Below are positions 1 to 8,755 of a stretch of DNA of 64,000 nucleotides, one piece after another (the first letter of the stretch is position 1; each line of letters begins with the position of its first letter). The translations under genes and the position numbers were made by a program. The DNA is taken from NCBI RefSeq assembly GCF_014203715.1, contig NZ_JACHJP010000005.1, forward strand, positions 124,001 to 188,000, written 5' to 3'. Origin of the DNA: Streptosporangium saharense (lineage in GTDB: Bacteria; Actinomycetota; Actinomycetes; Streptosporangiales; Streptosporangiaceae). The notes beneath the pieces were generated by a model. That model worked only from the letters and a program-made list of their open reading frames with translations, ran no database searches and was not told where the DNA came from.

Positions 1-1
1 C

Positions 2-397
2 CTCGTCGGCCTGGTACGCGCCGACGGCCGCCCCGGCCTGCGGCGGCACTGGGCGCGCTGGGTCGCGATCCCCCTCCTCGGGACGGTCACCGCCGTGCTC
101 CTGACCTTCGACACCTCCTACGCCGTCCGGTTCGCGCTGTCGGAGAAGAGCATGGAGGCCATCGCCCGCGAGCTCGTGGCCGGTGGGAAGACCTCCGCCG
201 ACCCGGGATGGGCCGGGCTGTTCCAGGTGTCGTCCGTCGAGCGGCAGGGCGGCGCCGTAACCTTCGTCCTTGAGGACACGGGCTTCCTCGCGCGCTACGG
301 CCTGACCTGGAGCCCCGACCGCAAACCCGGGGTGGATTCCGACGCCAGCTATCGGCACTTCACCGGCCCCTGGTACGAGTGGATGGAGCGGTTTTGA
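2..397 (+). CDS. C-terminal part of an unrecognised membrane protein
   Basis: The frame is already open at base 2, so the start lies outside the window; 131 residues are visible. A hydrophobic segment (about visible residues 20-37, WVAIPLLGTVTAVLLTF) precedes a soluble domain of about 90 residues ending PWYEWMERF. One membrane anchor with an extracytoplasmic tail is the simplest reading. I recognise no family. Its stop codon overlaps the probable TTG start of the next small membrane gene, so the two are probably cotranscribed and translationally coupled. Function unknown. Confidence 0.6.
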   Translation, partial: LVGLVRADGRPGLRRHWARWVAIPLLGTVTAVLLTFDTSYAVRFALSEKSMEAIARELVAGGKTSADPGWAGLFQVSSVERQGGAVTFVLEDTGFLARYGLTWSPDRKPGVDSDASYRHFTGPWYEWMERF

Positions 398-618
398 CCC
401 TTCCCGGCAGGCCCGTCGACTGGATCGTCGGAGGCGTCGTCCTGACCCTCGTGCTGATCTACCCCCTGGGCGGGATCGGCTGGCCGCTCTACCTGTTCAT
501 CATGCCGCTGGCCATGACGGCGGCGACGGTCCTGGCCTACCAGGAGGCGGCCAGGGCACGTGCGGCGGGCCTCAGCGCTCGGCGAGAACAATCACCGAGT
601 CACCCTCCCCAAGAGTGA
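394..618 (+). CDS. Small two-helix membrane protein
   Basis: This 74-residue protein has two hydrophobic stretches (VGGVVLTLVLIYPLGG and WPLYLFIMPLAMTAATVLAY) and a short basic, Ser/Pro-rich tail. I chose TTG at 394 because GGAGCGG lies just upstream and the codon overlaps the previous stop. A GTG at 379 in the same frame is the alternative and adds five residues. The last 47 bases overlap the end of the convergent channel gene, so the tail is weakly constrained and its true extent is uncertain. No family recognised; the short coupled arrangement suggests it works with the upstream membrane protein. Confidence 0.45.
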   Translation: MTLPGRPVDWIVGGVVLTLVLIYPLGGIGWPLYLFIMPLAMTAATVLAYQEAARARAAGLSARREQSPSHPPQE

Positions 619-2437
619 CCGGGCGGGACTTGTCGGGGTTGAGGACGACGCCGAAGTGCGGCGCCTCGTTCGCCCGCTCCGCCAGCCGGTAGCCGATCGC
701 CGTCTCCCCACGGCGCCTGGCCGACTCGATCATCGAGGCGAAGCTGACCGGCGTGCCCGTGCGGACGTACCGGGCGGCGGGACGCGGGTAGATCTCCGAG
801 CCCCTGGAGTCGAAGAGGTAGCCGAACACCTCGGCCAGGTGCCGGTTCTCGGCGAGCTGGGCCAGCAGCAGGCCGATGACCGTGTCGCTGATCACGATGT
901 CGTCGGCCTCGGTGACCTCGGCGAGGCTCCGGTTGTTCTCGTCGTGCATCTCGCTGACGATCGAGTACCGCTCGCCGAGCGCGGTCTGCATGTCCCGAAG
1001 CTGCAACAGCGTCATCAGGGTGCGGGTGTCGGCGTGCTCGGCCGGGTAGCGGTCGTCGGAGAGCACGATGACGTGCTGGTAGACGCCCAGGCCCAGCGAC
1101 TCCAGCGCGTAGCGGTCGGTGGTCTCGCACTCCTTGGCGTTGACGGTCAGGTTGACCAGCCCCTCGAAGGGGACCGAGGCGTCGGGGTGGTCGGAGGCGA
1201 TGTCCAGCGCGGAGCCCGGCGCCACGTAGCCGTCGAGATAGTGGACGACCTGGCGGCCCCTGCCGTTCCAGTTGAGCACGAGCGTGCGCTCCGGGCCGGG
1301 CCTGACGTGCGGGGCCGCGACGATCACCTCCTCGTCGGCCTCGGGCATGCCCTCCGCGAGGTGGATCAGCGAGTCGTCCTGGGCGATCACGACGACCTCG
1401 TCCTCCGCGGTGATCACCGTGTCCGTCGGCGGGTTCAGCATGACGCCGCCGGGACGGCGCAGCCCGATGACCGTGGCCGTCCGGTAGGCCGGGAGCGCCT
1501 GGCCGTACGTCATGCCGGTCAGGCCGGGGTCGGAGCGCAGATAGATCTCACCGGCGTCGAAGTTGAGCAGGTCCATGCAGACGACGGACATGCCCGACTG
1601 CCGGGACGACTGCACGATGAGCCGGGAGGCGGTGTCGTCGGAGTCCACCAGGTGGACGTCAGGGCCGCCCGCGAGCCTGGCGGCGGCCATGTTCGCGGTG
1701 CGGGCGATGGCGGCGACCACGGGCGGGTGGTCACCCGCCCGCTTGGCCAGCGCGAGCAGCGTCTTGATGACGTGCGCGTCCGGGTCGTTCCCCTGCGGCG
1801 ACAGGACGACCACGGAACGGGCGGTGTCGAGGTTCATCAGGTCGAGGTCGGCGGGCTCGGTCGGCCGTCCGGTCCTGCAGACCAGCTTGGTCCTGCCGAG
1901 GTCGCTGACATGGCGGCGGATGTCATCCTCCATGCGAGATTTGTCCCGGTCGGCGAGGACCGCGATGACCGAACGGCTGTCGCTCGCGTGCGCCTGAACC
2001 AGCTCGGTGACGATCGTGAAGACCTGCTCCGACCAGCCGAGGACCACGATGTGGCCGTTCTCGATGATCCGGGACCTGCCCTCGCGCAACTGCTCGAACT
2101 TGGTCTTGAGCCCGTTGGAGAGCACGCCGACCAGGGCGCTGACGATGAACAGGCCGCCCATGGAGGCGAGGAACATCAGTGCGACGAACAGGGTGCTCCC
2201 GGTGTCGCTGGCGACCTTGCCCGGGCTCAGCGCGCGCATCAGCGACACCCACAGCATGCCGGGCAGGCCGCTGTTCCTCGCCGCGTCCCCGGGGGTCAGC
2301 CAGAGACTGAGCACGCTGACCAGCAGGATCAGCCCCATCGAGATGAGGGCCAGCCAGCCGATCAGCGCCACCGTGCCCCGCGACATGGTGTTGTCGAACC
2401 AGTACCGCAACCGCTCCCGGACCGTCGGCCTCGACAC
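572..2437 (-). CDS. CASTOR/POLLUX-type putative ion channel with RCK/TrkA-like domains
   Basis: This 621-residue protein has two membrane helices near the N terminus (about residues 20-46 and 80-105) separated by a short loop. A nucleotide-binding fold follows, opening HIVVLGWSEQVFTI, which is typical of RCK/TrkA-N domains, then further regulatory repeats. This is the layout of bacterial relatives of plant CASTOR/POLLUX channels, which gate cations in response to ligands. The GTG at 2437 is preferred because a strong GGGGAGGGG lies three bases upstream; an in-frame ATG 96 bases earlier lacks such a site. It is monocistronic and convergent with the small membrane gene. The ion selectivity cannot be read from sequence. 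Confidence 0.82.
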   Translation of the reverse strand: MSRPTVRERLRYWFDNTMSRGTVALIGWLALISMGLILLVSVLSLWLTPGDAARNSGLPGMLWVSLMRALSPGKVASDTGSTLFVALMFLASMGGLFIVSALVGVLSNGLKTKFEQLREGRSRIIENGHIVVLGWSEQVFTIVTELVQAHASDSRSVIAVLADRDKSRMEDDIRRHVSDLGRTKLVCRTGRPTEPADLDLMNLDTARSVVVLSPQGNDPDAHVIKTLLALAKRAGDHPPVVAAIARTANMAAARLAGGPDVHLVDSDDTASRLIVQSSRQSGMSVVCMDLLNFDAGEIYLRSDPGLTGMTYGQALPAYRTATVIGLRRPGGVMLNPPTDTVITAEDEVVVIAQDDSLIHLAEGMPEADEEVIVAAPHVRPGPERTLVLNWNGRGRQVVHYLDGYVAPGSALDIASDHPDASVPFEGLVNLTVNAKECETTDRYALESLGLGVYQHVIVLSDDRYPAEHADTRTLMTLLQLRDMQTALGERYSIVSEMHDENNRSLAEVTEADDIVISDTVIGLLLAQLAENRHLAEVFGYLFDSRGSEIYPRPAARYVRTGTPVSFASMIESARRRGETAIGYRLAERANEAPHFGVVLNPDKSRPVTLGEGDSVIVLAER

Positions 2438-2557
2438 GGACCCCTCCCCGAAGGTGAACACCGGATCAACAATCGCACAAAAGTGACAGGTCGCTCTGGT
2501 GTTCGCAAATCCATGAAATATGGCGCGTTCCATGGCCTTCCAGAAGGGGGCCCGGGG

Positions 2558-3319
2558 TCACGCCTGGCGGGTCGGCAGCACCACGATCTGCCGCAGGTTG
2601 ACGTGCCGGGGACGGCTCACCGTGTAGGCGACCAGGTCGGCGACGTCCTCCGGCGCGAGCGAGCCGATCGCCTCGAACATCTCGCCGAGCTGGCCGTCGA
2701 GCCCAAGTTCCGCGTTGTCGGTGTGCCGGCCAAGTTCGGTGTCGGTCAGGCCGGGCTCCACGTTCGTCACCCGGACGTCGCGCGGGCCGTACTCGCTGCG
2801 CAGCGCCGCCGACAGGAAGGTGACCGCCGCCTTGGTCGCGCCGTACACCCCGTAGTTGGGGAAGACCATGTGCGCGCCGATCGAGGAGATGTTGACCAGG
2901 TCGGCAGTCGCTCCCTCCGCCGCGGCCGAGACGAGGTCGGCGGAGAAGGCGCGGATCACCCGCAGGACCCCGGTGACGTTCGTGTCGATCATGCGGGTCC
3001 ACTCGTCGAGACGGCCGTCGTCGACCGGGTTGGGCAGCATGACCCCGGCCGCGTTCACGACGAGGTCGACCCGGCCCAGCTCGGCGCGCACCCGGGCCGC
3101 CGCCGCGTCGACCGAAGCCTGGTCGGTCACGTCGACCACGACCGGCACGGCAGTCCCGATCTCGGCCGCCAGCTCCTTCAGGCGGTCCTCACGGCGGGCC
3201 AGCAGGGCGACCCGCGCGCCCCCGGCCGCCAGGAGACGGGCGGTCGCGGCGCCGATGCCGCTCGCGGCCCCGGTGACGACGGCGGTACGGCCCGACAGGT
3301 CAGAAGAGGTGGTGCTCAT
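2558..3319 (-). CDS. SDR family NAD(P)-dependent oxidoreductase
   Basis: This is a classical short-chain dehydrogenase of 253 residues. The cofactor loop TGAASGIG is at residues 16-23, an NAAG motif follows in the middle, and the active site has NISS followed by YGATK (catalytic Ser, Tyr, Lys). It is probably a soluble NAD(P)H-dependent carbonyl/alcohol oxidoreductase; the substrate is unknown. ATG 3319 is preceded by GGGGAG; the longer reading frame upstream shows no family similarity. It is divergent from an MmyB-like regulator with 115 bases between the starts, a common arrangement in actinomycetes in which the regulator controls the oxidoreductase. Confidence 0.9.
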   Translation of the reverse strand: MSTTSSDLSGRTAVVTGAASGIGAATARLLAAGGARVALLARREDRLKELAAEIGTAVPVVVDVTDQASVDAAAARVRAELGRVDLVVNAAGVMLPNPVDDGRLDEWTRMIDTNVTGVLRVIRAFSADLVSAAAEGATADLVNISSIGAHMVFPNYGVYGATKAAVTFLSAALRSEYGPRDVRVTNVEPGLTDTELGRHTDNAELGLDGQLGEMFEAIGSLAPEDVADLVAYTVSRPRHVNLRQIVVLPTRQA

Positions 3320-3434
3320 GGTGCTGTGCTCCCCGAAGTGGTTCTCGTTGACGGATCCGACTCTGCCGCCACGCGTGGAACCGGCCCAGGGCAGCGGTTT
3401 TCCTGGGTCTGCGAGTACCACCTAAAGTCTTCCC

Positions 3435-4268
3435 ATGAGCGATGATTCCGGACAGTTGGGTGACTTCCTCCGGTCCCGGAGAGCGCGGATCCAGCCCGAG
3501 GACGCCGGGCTGCCGATCTTCGGCCGTCGCCGTCGCGTCCCCGGGCTGCGCCGCGAGGAGGTCGCGCAGCTCGCCGGGGTCAGCGTCGACTACTACGTCC
3601 GCCTTGAGCAGGGACGCGGGCAGAACGTCTCCGACACCGTCCTCGACGCGGTCGCCCGCGTGCTGCGCCTGAACCGGACCGAGACCGACCACCTGCGGGA
3701 CCTCGCCCACCCCACCCGCCTGCCCGTCACCTCCCCCCAACTTCTCGTACGGCCCGGCGTCCAGGTGCTGATCGACGCGATCGCCGGGCCCGCCTTCGTG
3801 CTCGGCCGCAGGATGGACGTGCTGGCGTGGAACGCCGCCGCGGACGCCGTCGTCGGCTTCTCCGGGATGCGCCAGCGGCCACGCAACATGGCACGCCACG
3901 CCTTCCTCGACCCCGCGGGCCGCGCGCTCTACGCCGACTGGGAGCGGGTCGCCGTCGAGACCGTCGCCTACCTGCGCATGGACGCCGCCCGCCACCCCGG
4001 CGACACGAGGACGGCGGCGCTGATCGAGGAACTGTCCGAGGGCGACCCGGCCTTCCCGCGCATCTGGGAGGAGCACCAGGTCGCCGAGAAGACACACGGC
4101 GTCAAGCGGCTGCGCCACCCCGAGGTGGGGGAGTACGAGGTCGGCTACGAGACACTCGCGCTGCCCGGCGACACCGACCAGATGATCGTGGTCTACACGA
4201 CCGTGCCGGGCTCGGAGGCGGCGGAGAAGCTGGCCCTGATCACCCAGGGGGTCCTGAGCCTACGGTAG
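3435..4268 (+). CDS. XRE-family regulator with MmyB-like ligand-binding domain
   Basis: The 277-residue protein begins with a helix-turn-helix domain (about residues 5-75, with GLRREEVAQLAGVSVDYYVRLE as the recognisable core). A longer C-terminal domain follows, containing NRTETDHLRDLAHP and ending in the DQMIVVYT region, as in the MmyB-like ligand-binding domain that is thought to bind fatty-acid-like molecules. It is divergent from the SDR gene, so control of that gene and of itself from the 3320-3434 spacer is likely. Its stop overlaps the end of the convergent DUF4262 gene by 9 bases, leaving no room for a separate terminator. Confidence 0.88.
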   Translation: MSDDSGQLGDFLRSRRARIQPEDAGLPIFGRRRRVPGLRREEVAQLAGVSVDYYVRLEQGRGQNVSDTVLDAVARVLRLNRTETDHLRDLAHPTRLPVTSPQLLVRPGVQVLIDAIAGPAFVLGRRMDVLAWNAAADAVVGFSGMRQRPRNMARHAFLDPAGRALYADWERVAVETVAYLRMDAARHPGDTRTAALIEELSEGDPAFPRIWEEHQVAEKTHGVKRLRHPEVGEYEVGYETLALPGDTDQMIVVYTTVPGSEAAEKLALITQGVLSLR

Positions 4269-4799
4269 CTTCGTCCACGGCCCCGGAGGGTGGTCGTCCC
4301 TGGGGAGCCACAGCGAGGGCTGCAGGTCACGCAGCCGGGGCGTCGCGTCGGCGTCCCAGGGGAACAGCCCCGCCCTGTCGGGCCAGACGACCTCCATGAA
4401 GGACAGCGGGGGCCTGCGGTAGAGGCGCAGCGCGACGCCGAACAGCGAGCGGTACCAGCTCGGATCGACCGCGCGCGTGACGACCGGGTAATTTCTGATG
4501 ACGTCGTCCCGCTCCTGGCCGTCCACCATCAGGTGCCCGGCCGCGACCCGGTCGGCCAGGGTGTTCAGACACCGGCGCATCACCTCGACGTCCAGCCCGA
4601 ACATGGCCGCCTCCGGCGACCTGAAGGTGTGCCACAGCCCGACGGTGAACGCCCACCCGGGGCCGTCCTCGTCCTCGGGGACCATGATCACGGCCCAGCC
4701 GTCCCGCTCGACCCGCCGTACGGTGTCGAGGTCGAGTTCGTCGAGCTCCTCGTCGTACGCGGCGCAGATCGGGCACTGACAGATGAGCCGGTCGAACAT
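4260..4799 (-). CDS. DUF4262 domain-containing protein
   Basis: This soluble protein of about 179 residues has an N-terminal cysteine pair (CQCPIC), then GWAVIMVPEDEDGPGWAFTVGLWHTF, which is the hallmark of DUF4262 proteins. Their biochemical role is unknown. ATG 4799 was taken as the start since the recognisable domain begins soon after; GTG 4820 and TTG 4850 are in frame and remain possible because none has a good ribosome site. It lies convergent to the MmyB-like regulator, overlapping by 9 bases, and divergent from the DinB gene. Confidence 0.7.
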   Translation of the reverse strand: MFDRLICQCPICAAYDEELDELDLDTVRRVERDGWAVIMVPEDEDGPGWAFTVGLWHTFRSPEAAMFGLDVEVMRRCLNTLADRVAAGHLMVDGQERDDVIRNYPVVTRAVDPSWYRSLFGVALRLYRRPPLSFMEVVWPDRAGLFPWDADATPRLRDLQPSLWLPRDDHPPGPWTKLP

Positions 4800-4951
4800 G
4801 CCTTTGAGCGTACTGGTCACCGGGTCCGCCGCATTCGAGGGGCTTGCCAAGGTTGGGTGCGAAGGGTCTTTCCTGGCACCGCGGAACTGTCGGTGGCAAG
4901 CCCTAATCTGGCGGAGCAGGGGTTACACCGGATGATCTGAGAGGCCACGCC

Positions 4952-5455
4952 GTGACACACAACGACACCATCACCGGTGAGCGCGCCGACCTGCTCGAAA
5001 CGCTTGCCGCGCACCGGGCCTTCCTGAAGGGCACGGTCGAGGGCCTCACCGACGAGCAGGCGGCCATGCGCACCACCGTGAGCGAGCTGTGTCTCGGCGG
5101 CCTCATCAAGCACGTGGCGGGCGTCGAGGCCCGCTGGATGCGCTTCGCGCTCGGCGACCCCGACGCGATGACGATGAACGAGGCCGACTGGACGGGCCAG
5201 TTCCGCATGCTTGAGGGCGAGACCCTGCAGAGCCTGCTCGCCGCCTACGACGAGGTCGCCCGCACCACCGACGAGCTGGTGGCGACGATCGACCTGGACG
5301 TCTCCCACCCGCTGCCGCCCGCCCCGTGGTTCGAGCCGGGCGCGAGCAGGTCGGTGCGCCGGGTCGTGCTCCACGTCATCGCCGAGACCTCCCAGCACGC
5401 CGGGCACGCCGACATCATCCGCGAGTCCCTCGACGGCGCCAAGAGCATGGGCTGA
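4952..5455 (+). CDS. DinB family protein (DUF664-like four-helix bundle)
   Basis: The 167-residue protein has the DinB/YfiT four-helix layout: LLETLAAHRAFL at the start, LGGLIKHVAGVEARWM in the second helix region with a conserved His, and VLHVIAETSQHAGHADIIRE near the end. In the family three histidines bind a divalent metal. Actinobacterial members include mycothiol-dependent or other small-thiol transferases, but this one cannot be assigned. GTG 4952 follows GAGAGG at a suitable distance. It is probably single, with a TetR gene ending convergently four bases after its stop. Confidence 0.85.
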   Translation: MTHNDTITGERADLLETLAAHRAFLKGTVEGLTDEQAAMRTTVSELCLGGLIKHVAGVEARWMRFALGDPDAMTMNEADWTGQFRMLEGETLQSLLAAYDEVARTTDELVATIDLDVSHPLPPAPWFEPGASRSVRRVVLHVIAETSQHAGHADIIRESLDGAKSMG

Positions 5456-5459
5456 CCCG

Positions 5460-6068
5460 CTAGCTCTCCGCCTCCTGGGGGGCCGCGGCCTCGAAGAGGC
5501 TCACGAGGGACCGCAGCCCCTCCAGGATCTCGGCCCCGGTCGGCGCCTGCTCCGGATCGGCCAGCCACTGCACCATCACCCCGGACAGCAGGGCCAGCTG
5601 CACCGAGCCGAGGGTGCGAACGGTGCCCTCCTGAAGCGCGTCCTCCTCCACGCCCAGCAGGATCGAGGCCAGCCCCCTGCGGCCCTCCCGCTGGCCGTCG
5701 GCGAGATACTTCCGCAGGTCGGGCGAGTGCTCGGCCTGCACCAGGGCCTCGACGCTGGCCATCCACAGCTTCCTGTGGGTGCCGAACGACTTCGAAAGCC
5801 GCGTCCACAGGGCCTCGTACCGCTCCTCGGGGGTGGCGGTGAGATCGTCGTAGGCGGAGGACGCCGTCTGCCCGGTCTCCAGGCCCCATTCGTCGATCGC
5901 CTGGATGAGTGCCGCGTTCAACAGCGCCTCCCGCGAGCCGAAGTGGTAGCCGATGGCCGCCATGCTCACCCCGGCCGCCGCCGCGATGTCGCGCACGGTC
6001 GTCCGCGCCCACCCCTTCTCCTCCAGGCAGCGTCTCGCCCCGGCGAGCAGGTCCTCGCGATTTCCCAT
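5460..6068 (-). CDS. TetR family transcriptional regulator
   Basis: This 202-residue protein has an N-terminal helix-turn-helix (about residues 5-50, TTVRDIAAAAGVSMAAIGYHFGSREALL) and a helical ligand-binding C-terminal part ending in an acidic tail. It is divergent from an alpha/beta hydrolase with 133 bases between the starts. That spacer carries a 13-base near-perfect repeat that is a reasonable operator. Repression of both genes with release by a hydrolase substrate is inferred from the arrangement; the ligand is unknown. Confidence 0.9.
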   Translation of the reverse strand: MGNREDLLAGARRCLEEKGWARTTVRDIAAAAGVSMAAIGYHFGSREALLNAALIQAIDEWGLETGQTASSAYDDLTATPEERYEALWTRLSKSFGTHRKLWMASVEALVQAEHSPDLRKYLADGQREGRRGLASILLGVEEDALQEGTVRTLGSVQLALLSGVMVQWLADPEQAPTGAEILEGLRSLVSLFEAAAPQEAES

Positions 6069-6107
6069 AGCGGGATGCTACTTGCCTGCTCGCGACGTCC
6101 CACGCTC

Positions 6108-6146
6108 TTGCGCATATGCCTTAGGCGATCGCATTGCGCAAATGCC
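6108..6146. promoter_or_regulatory. Candidate TetR operator: 13-base direct repeat
   Basis: TTGCGCATATGCC (6108-6120) and TTGCGCAAATGCC (6134-6146) differ at one base and start 26 bases apart, in the spacer between the divergent TetR and hydrolase genes. Each copy has internal dyad character (GCATATGC in the first). Binding by the TetR protein is inference. Confidence 0.45.
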
Positions 6147-6201
6147 CAAACCATTGGTAGCTTCGTGCCAAGCGAGGGGCAGCCGAGTGGAGGAGAAGGC
6201 C

Positions 6202-7008
6202 ATGAACCACGTCATCACGCCGACGCGGGCGGAGCTGGACATCGCGGGCCGCCGCCTGTCCTACGTCGACTTCGGCGGGCAGGGCCGTCCGCTGCTCGCC
6301 CTGCACGGGCACCTGTCGGAGGGGAAGAGCTTCGCCGCCGTCGCCGCCGGGCTGGCCCCCGAGTGGCGGGTCATCGCGCCCGACCAGCGGGGACACGGCG
6401 ACTCCGACCGGGCCGCCGACTACTCCCGGGAGGGCTACCTCGCCGACATCCTCGCCCTGCTCGACCACCTCGGCCTCGACCGGGTGGCGGTGATAGGCCA
6501 CTCACTGGGCGGCGTCAACGCCTACCACCTCGCCGCCCGCCACCCCGAGCGGGTCACCGCCTTCGTCAACGCGGACGCGCCGGTCGCCCTCGGCCTCGAC
6601 GGGAAGCCCAACCCGCTGGCGTTCGTCCTGCCGCTGCCGTACCGGGCACCCACGCGCGAGGCGCTGGTCGAGGCCCTCGGAGAGGCCGCCCCCTACTTCA
6701 CCGAGAACCTGCGGGAGAACCCCGACGGCACCTGGCGGCTGCCCTTCCATCCCCGGGACATGGTCGACTCCGAGGACCTCGTCCACGGCGACCACTGGGA
6801 CGTCTGGCTCGCCAGCACCTGCCCCGCCCTCCTCGTCCGGGGCACCGAGGGCGGTGTCATCCCCGCGGACCAGGCCCAGGCCATGATCGACCGCCGCCCG
6901 AACACCCGCCTCGCCGAACTGGCCACCGACCACTTCGTCTACGCCGGTGACCCCGAGGGCTTCACCGTGGCCGTCCGTGAGTTTCTCGGCTCCCTGCCCA
7001 CCGGCTGA
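6202..7008 (+). CDS. Alpha/beta hydrolase
   Basis: This 268-residue cytoplasmic hydrolase has the usual landmarks: LLALHGH (oxyanion region), PDQRGHGDSD, the nucleophile elbow GHSLGG with Ser101, and a terminal DHFVYAGDPEGF that supplies the catalytic His. The substrate could be an ester, epoxide or lactone; the sequence does not decide. ATG 6202 follows GGAGGAGAAGG, an excellent ribosome site, so the longer in-frame extension upstream is discarded. It is divergent from a TetR gene and probably controlled by it. The ECF sigma gene ends convergently four bases after its stop. Confidence 0.9.
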   Translation: MNHVITPTRAELDIAGRRLSYVDFGGQGRPLLALHGHLSEGKSFAAVAAGLAPEWRVIAPDQRGHGDSDRAADYSREGYLADILALLDHLGLDRVAVIGHSLGGVNAYHLAARHPERVTAFVNADAPVALGLDGKPNPLAFVLPLPYRAPTREALVEALGEAAPYFTENLRENPDGTWRLPFHPRDMVDSEDLVHGDHWDVWLASTCPALLVRGTEGGVIPADQAQAMIDRRPNTRLAELATDHFVYAGDPEGFTVAVREFLGSLPTG

Positions 7009-7011
7009 GGG

Positions 7012-8247
7012 TCAGGCCCCGAGGCGTTCGGCCTTCGATCGCAGATAGCGCTGCTCGGGGATGCTGGCCGTGTGCCGGGCGGCCAGGAGATATTCGTCGT
7101 GGGCCGCGCGGGGATCGTCGGCCATCTCCAGCAGATGGGCGCGCACCGCGCGGAAACGGTGGTGCCTGGTCATCCGGTCGTCGTTCTCCAGCTCCTCAAG
7201 GAGCAGCAGACCGGCCCTCGGCCCCTCGGTCATCGCGACGGCGACGGCCCGGTTGAGCGTGACCATCGGGTTGGGCGTGAGCCGTTCGAGAATCTTGTAG
7301 AGGATCGCGATCTGCGTCCAGTCGGTGTCCTCAGGCCGAGCCGCCTCGGCGTGCACGGCCGCGATGGCCGCCTGCAGTTGGTACGGCCCCAGCCCCGAGC
7401 GCGACATGGCCTCGGTGACCAGCGCCGTGCCCTCCGCGATGGCGGCGGCGTCCCAGCGGGACCTGTCCTGCTCGGCCAGCGGGATCAACGCGCCGTCGTC
7501 ACCGGTCCTGGCGGGACGCCGCGCCTCGGTGAGCAGCATGAGCGCCAGCAGCCCGGCCACCTCACCGTCGTCGGGCAGCCGCCGCAACACCTTCCGCGTC
7601 AGCCGTACGGCCTCGCGGGTCAGGTCGGTTCGGTGCAGGTCGGGGCCGCAGGTGGCGGTGTAGCCCTCGTTGAAGATCAGATAGAGCACCTGGAGCACCA
7701 CGCGCAGCCGTTCGGCCCTCTCGGACTCGGGAGGCTCCTCGAAACGCGCGCCCGCCGCCCTGATGCGCTGCTTGGCCCGGCTGATGCGGGGCGCCATGGT
7801 CGCCTCGGGAACGAGGAAGGCGCGGGCGATCTCGGCCGCGGTCAGCCCGCCGACCGCGCGCAGGGTCAGGGCCACCTGGGAGGCCGGGGTCAGCGCGGGA
7901 TGGCAGCACAGGAACAGCAGGGTCAGGGTGTCGTCCTGGTCGCCCCAGGAGTGCTCGTCGGGCCCCGGCGCGACCTCGGGGAGCTGCGCAGCGACGGTGG
8001 CCTCGCGGCGGCGTCTTGCCTGCTCGGCGCGGAGCAGGTCGACCAGGCGGCGGGAGGCGACTGTCGTCATCCAGCCCCGCGGATTGTCGGGGACCCCCTC
8101 GACCGGCCACTGCTGCGCCGCGGCCAGCAACGCCTCCTGGACGGCGTCCTCGCAGAGACCGAAGTCGTCGTAGCGGCGGGCGAGCGCGCCGAGAACCTGC
8201 GGCGCGAGCGAACGCAACAGATCTTCCAGTCCGGTTCCGGCTGTCAT
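7012..8247 (-). CDS. ECF42-type RNA polymerase sigma factor with C-terminal TPR-like extension
   Basis: The 411-residue protein begins with sigma-2 (about residues 8-80, including DDFGLCEDAVQEALL and GWMTTVASRRLVDLLR). Sigma-4 lies around residues 105-170 (TLRAVGGLTAAEIARAFLVPEATMAPRISRAKQRI). A long helical extension of about 230 residues follows, with the TPR-like ALxHEYLLAAR region near the end. ECF42 sigma factors characteristically have this extension and an adjacent DGPF/YciI protein; here that partner lies 39 bases upstream in the same operon. No anti-sigma factor is visible, consistent with the extension regulating activity. The target genes are unknown. Confidence 0.9.
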   Translation of the reverse strand: MTAGTGLEDLLRSLAPQVLGALARRYDDFGLCEDAVQEALLAAAQQWPVEGVPDNPRGWMTTVASRRLVDLLRAEQARRRREATVAAQLPEVAPGPDEHSWGDQDDTLTLLFLCCHPALTPASQVALTLRAVGGLTAAEIARAFLVPEATMAPRISRAKQRIRAAGARFEEPPESERAERLRVVLQVLYLIFNEGYTATCGPDLHRTDLTREAVRLTRKVLRRLPDDGEVAGLLALMLLTEARRPARTGDDGALIPLAEQDRSRWDAAAIAEGTALVTEAMSRSGLGPYQLQAAIAAVHAEAARPEDTDWTQIAILYKILERLTPNPMVTLNRAVAVAMTEGPRAGLLLLEELENDDRMTRHHRFRAVRAHLLEMADDPRAAHDEYLLAARHTASIPEQRYLRSKAERLGA

Positions 8248-8286
8248 GTCCCCTCCGCTCGTCTCAGGGGTGTCCGTCTCCCAGTG

Positions 8287-8655
8287 TCACACCGGGCTGC
8301 CCGCGGAGAACATGACGGGGCGCACCTCGATGCCGATGCCCGGGACCGAGGCGTCGGGGATCATCGCGGCCAGTTCGAAGGCGCGCTCCCGGCTCTCACA
8401 GTTGATCATGTAGAAGCCCGCGAGGTATTCCTTGGTCTCAAGGTAGGGGCCGTCGGAGACCACCGGGACGCCGTCGGTGACCCGGACCACGGCGCTGGTC
8501 GCGGGGCCTTCGAGCACCTGGTGGCCGACCAGTTCGCCGGACTTCTGGACCGCCTCGATGAACGGCTGGTGGCCGTTCATGACCTCCTTGCGCTCCTCCT
8601 CGGTCAGCGAGTCCCAGATCTCCGGGTTCATATGCATGATCAGCAGGAACTTCAT
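8287..8655 (-). CDS. YciI/DGPF domain protein, partner of the ECF42 sigma factor
   Basis: The 122-residue protein has the dimeric alpha/beta fold signature of YciI-like proteins: an N-terminal MKFLLIMHMNPE strand, a VVSDGPYLETKEYLAGFYMI segment carrying the DGP[FY] motif, and a closing EVRPVM strand. ATG 8655 follows AGGAG with good spacing; sequence upstream in frame is not conserved. It is the first gene of an operon with the ECF sigma gene. DGPF proteins are the conserved companions of ECF42 factors and may be either regulators or targets. An enzymatic role has not been settled for the family. Confidence 0.88.
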   Translation of the reverse strand: MKFLLIMHMNPEIWDSLTEEERKEVMNGHQPFIEAVQKSGELVGHQVLEGPATSAVVRVTDGVPVVSDGPYLETKEYLAGFYMINCESRERAFELAAMIPDASVPGIGIEVRPVMFSAGSPV

Positions 8656-8755
8656 GGGGGTTCTCCTCTCGTCCCTGTACCGGTGCTTCCACGGTGAGGT
8701 CGGAGACGGCGTCGAATTCTTGACTCCCCGGCGCAAGATCTGAGAACCCGTTCCG

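Noticed and set aside
560-3445. A 961-codon open frame on the plus strand
   Set aside because: It runs antisense across the ion channel and SDR genes, is Arg/Asp/Val/His-rich without any domain, and exists because of GC bias at third positions.
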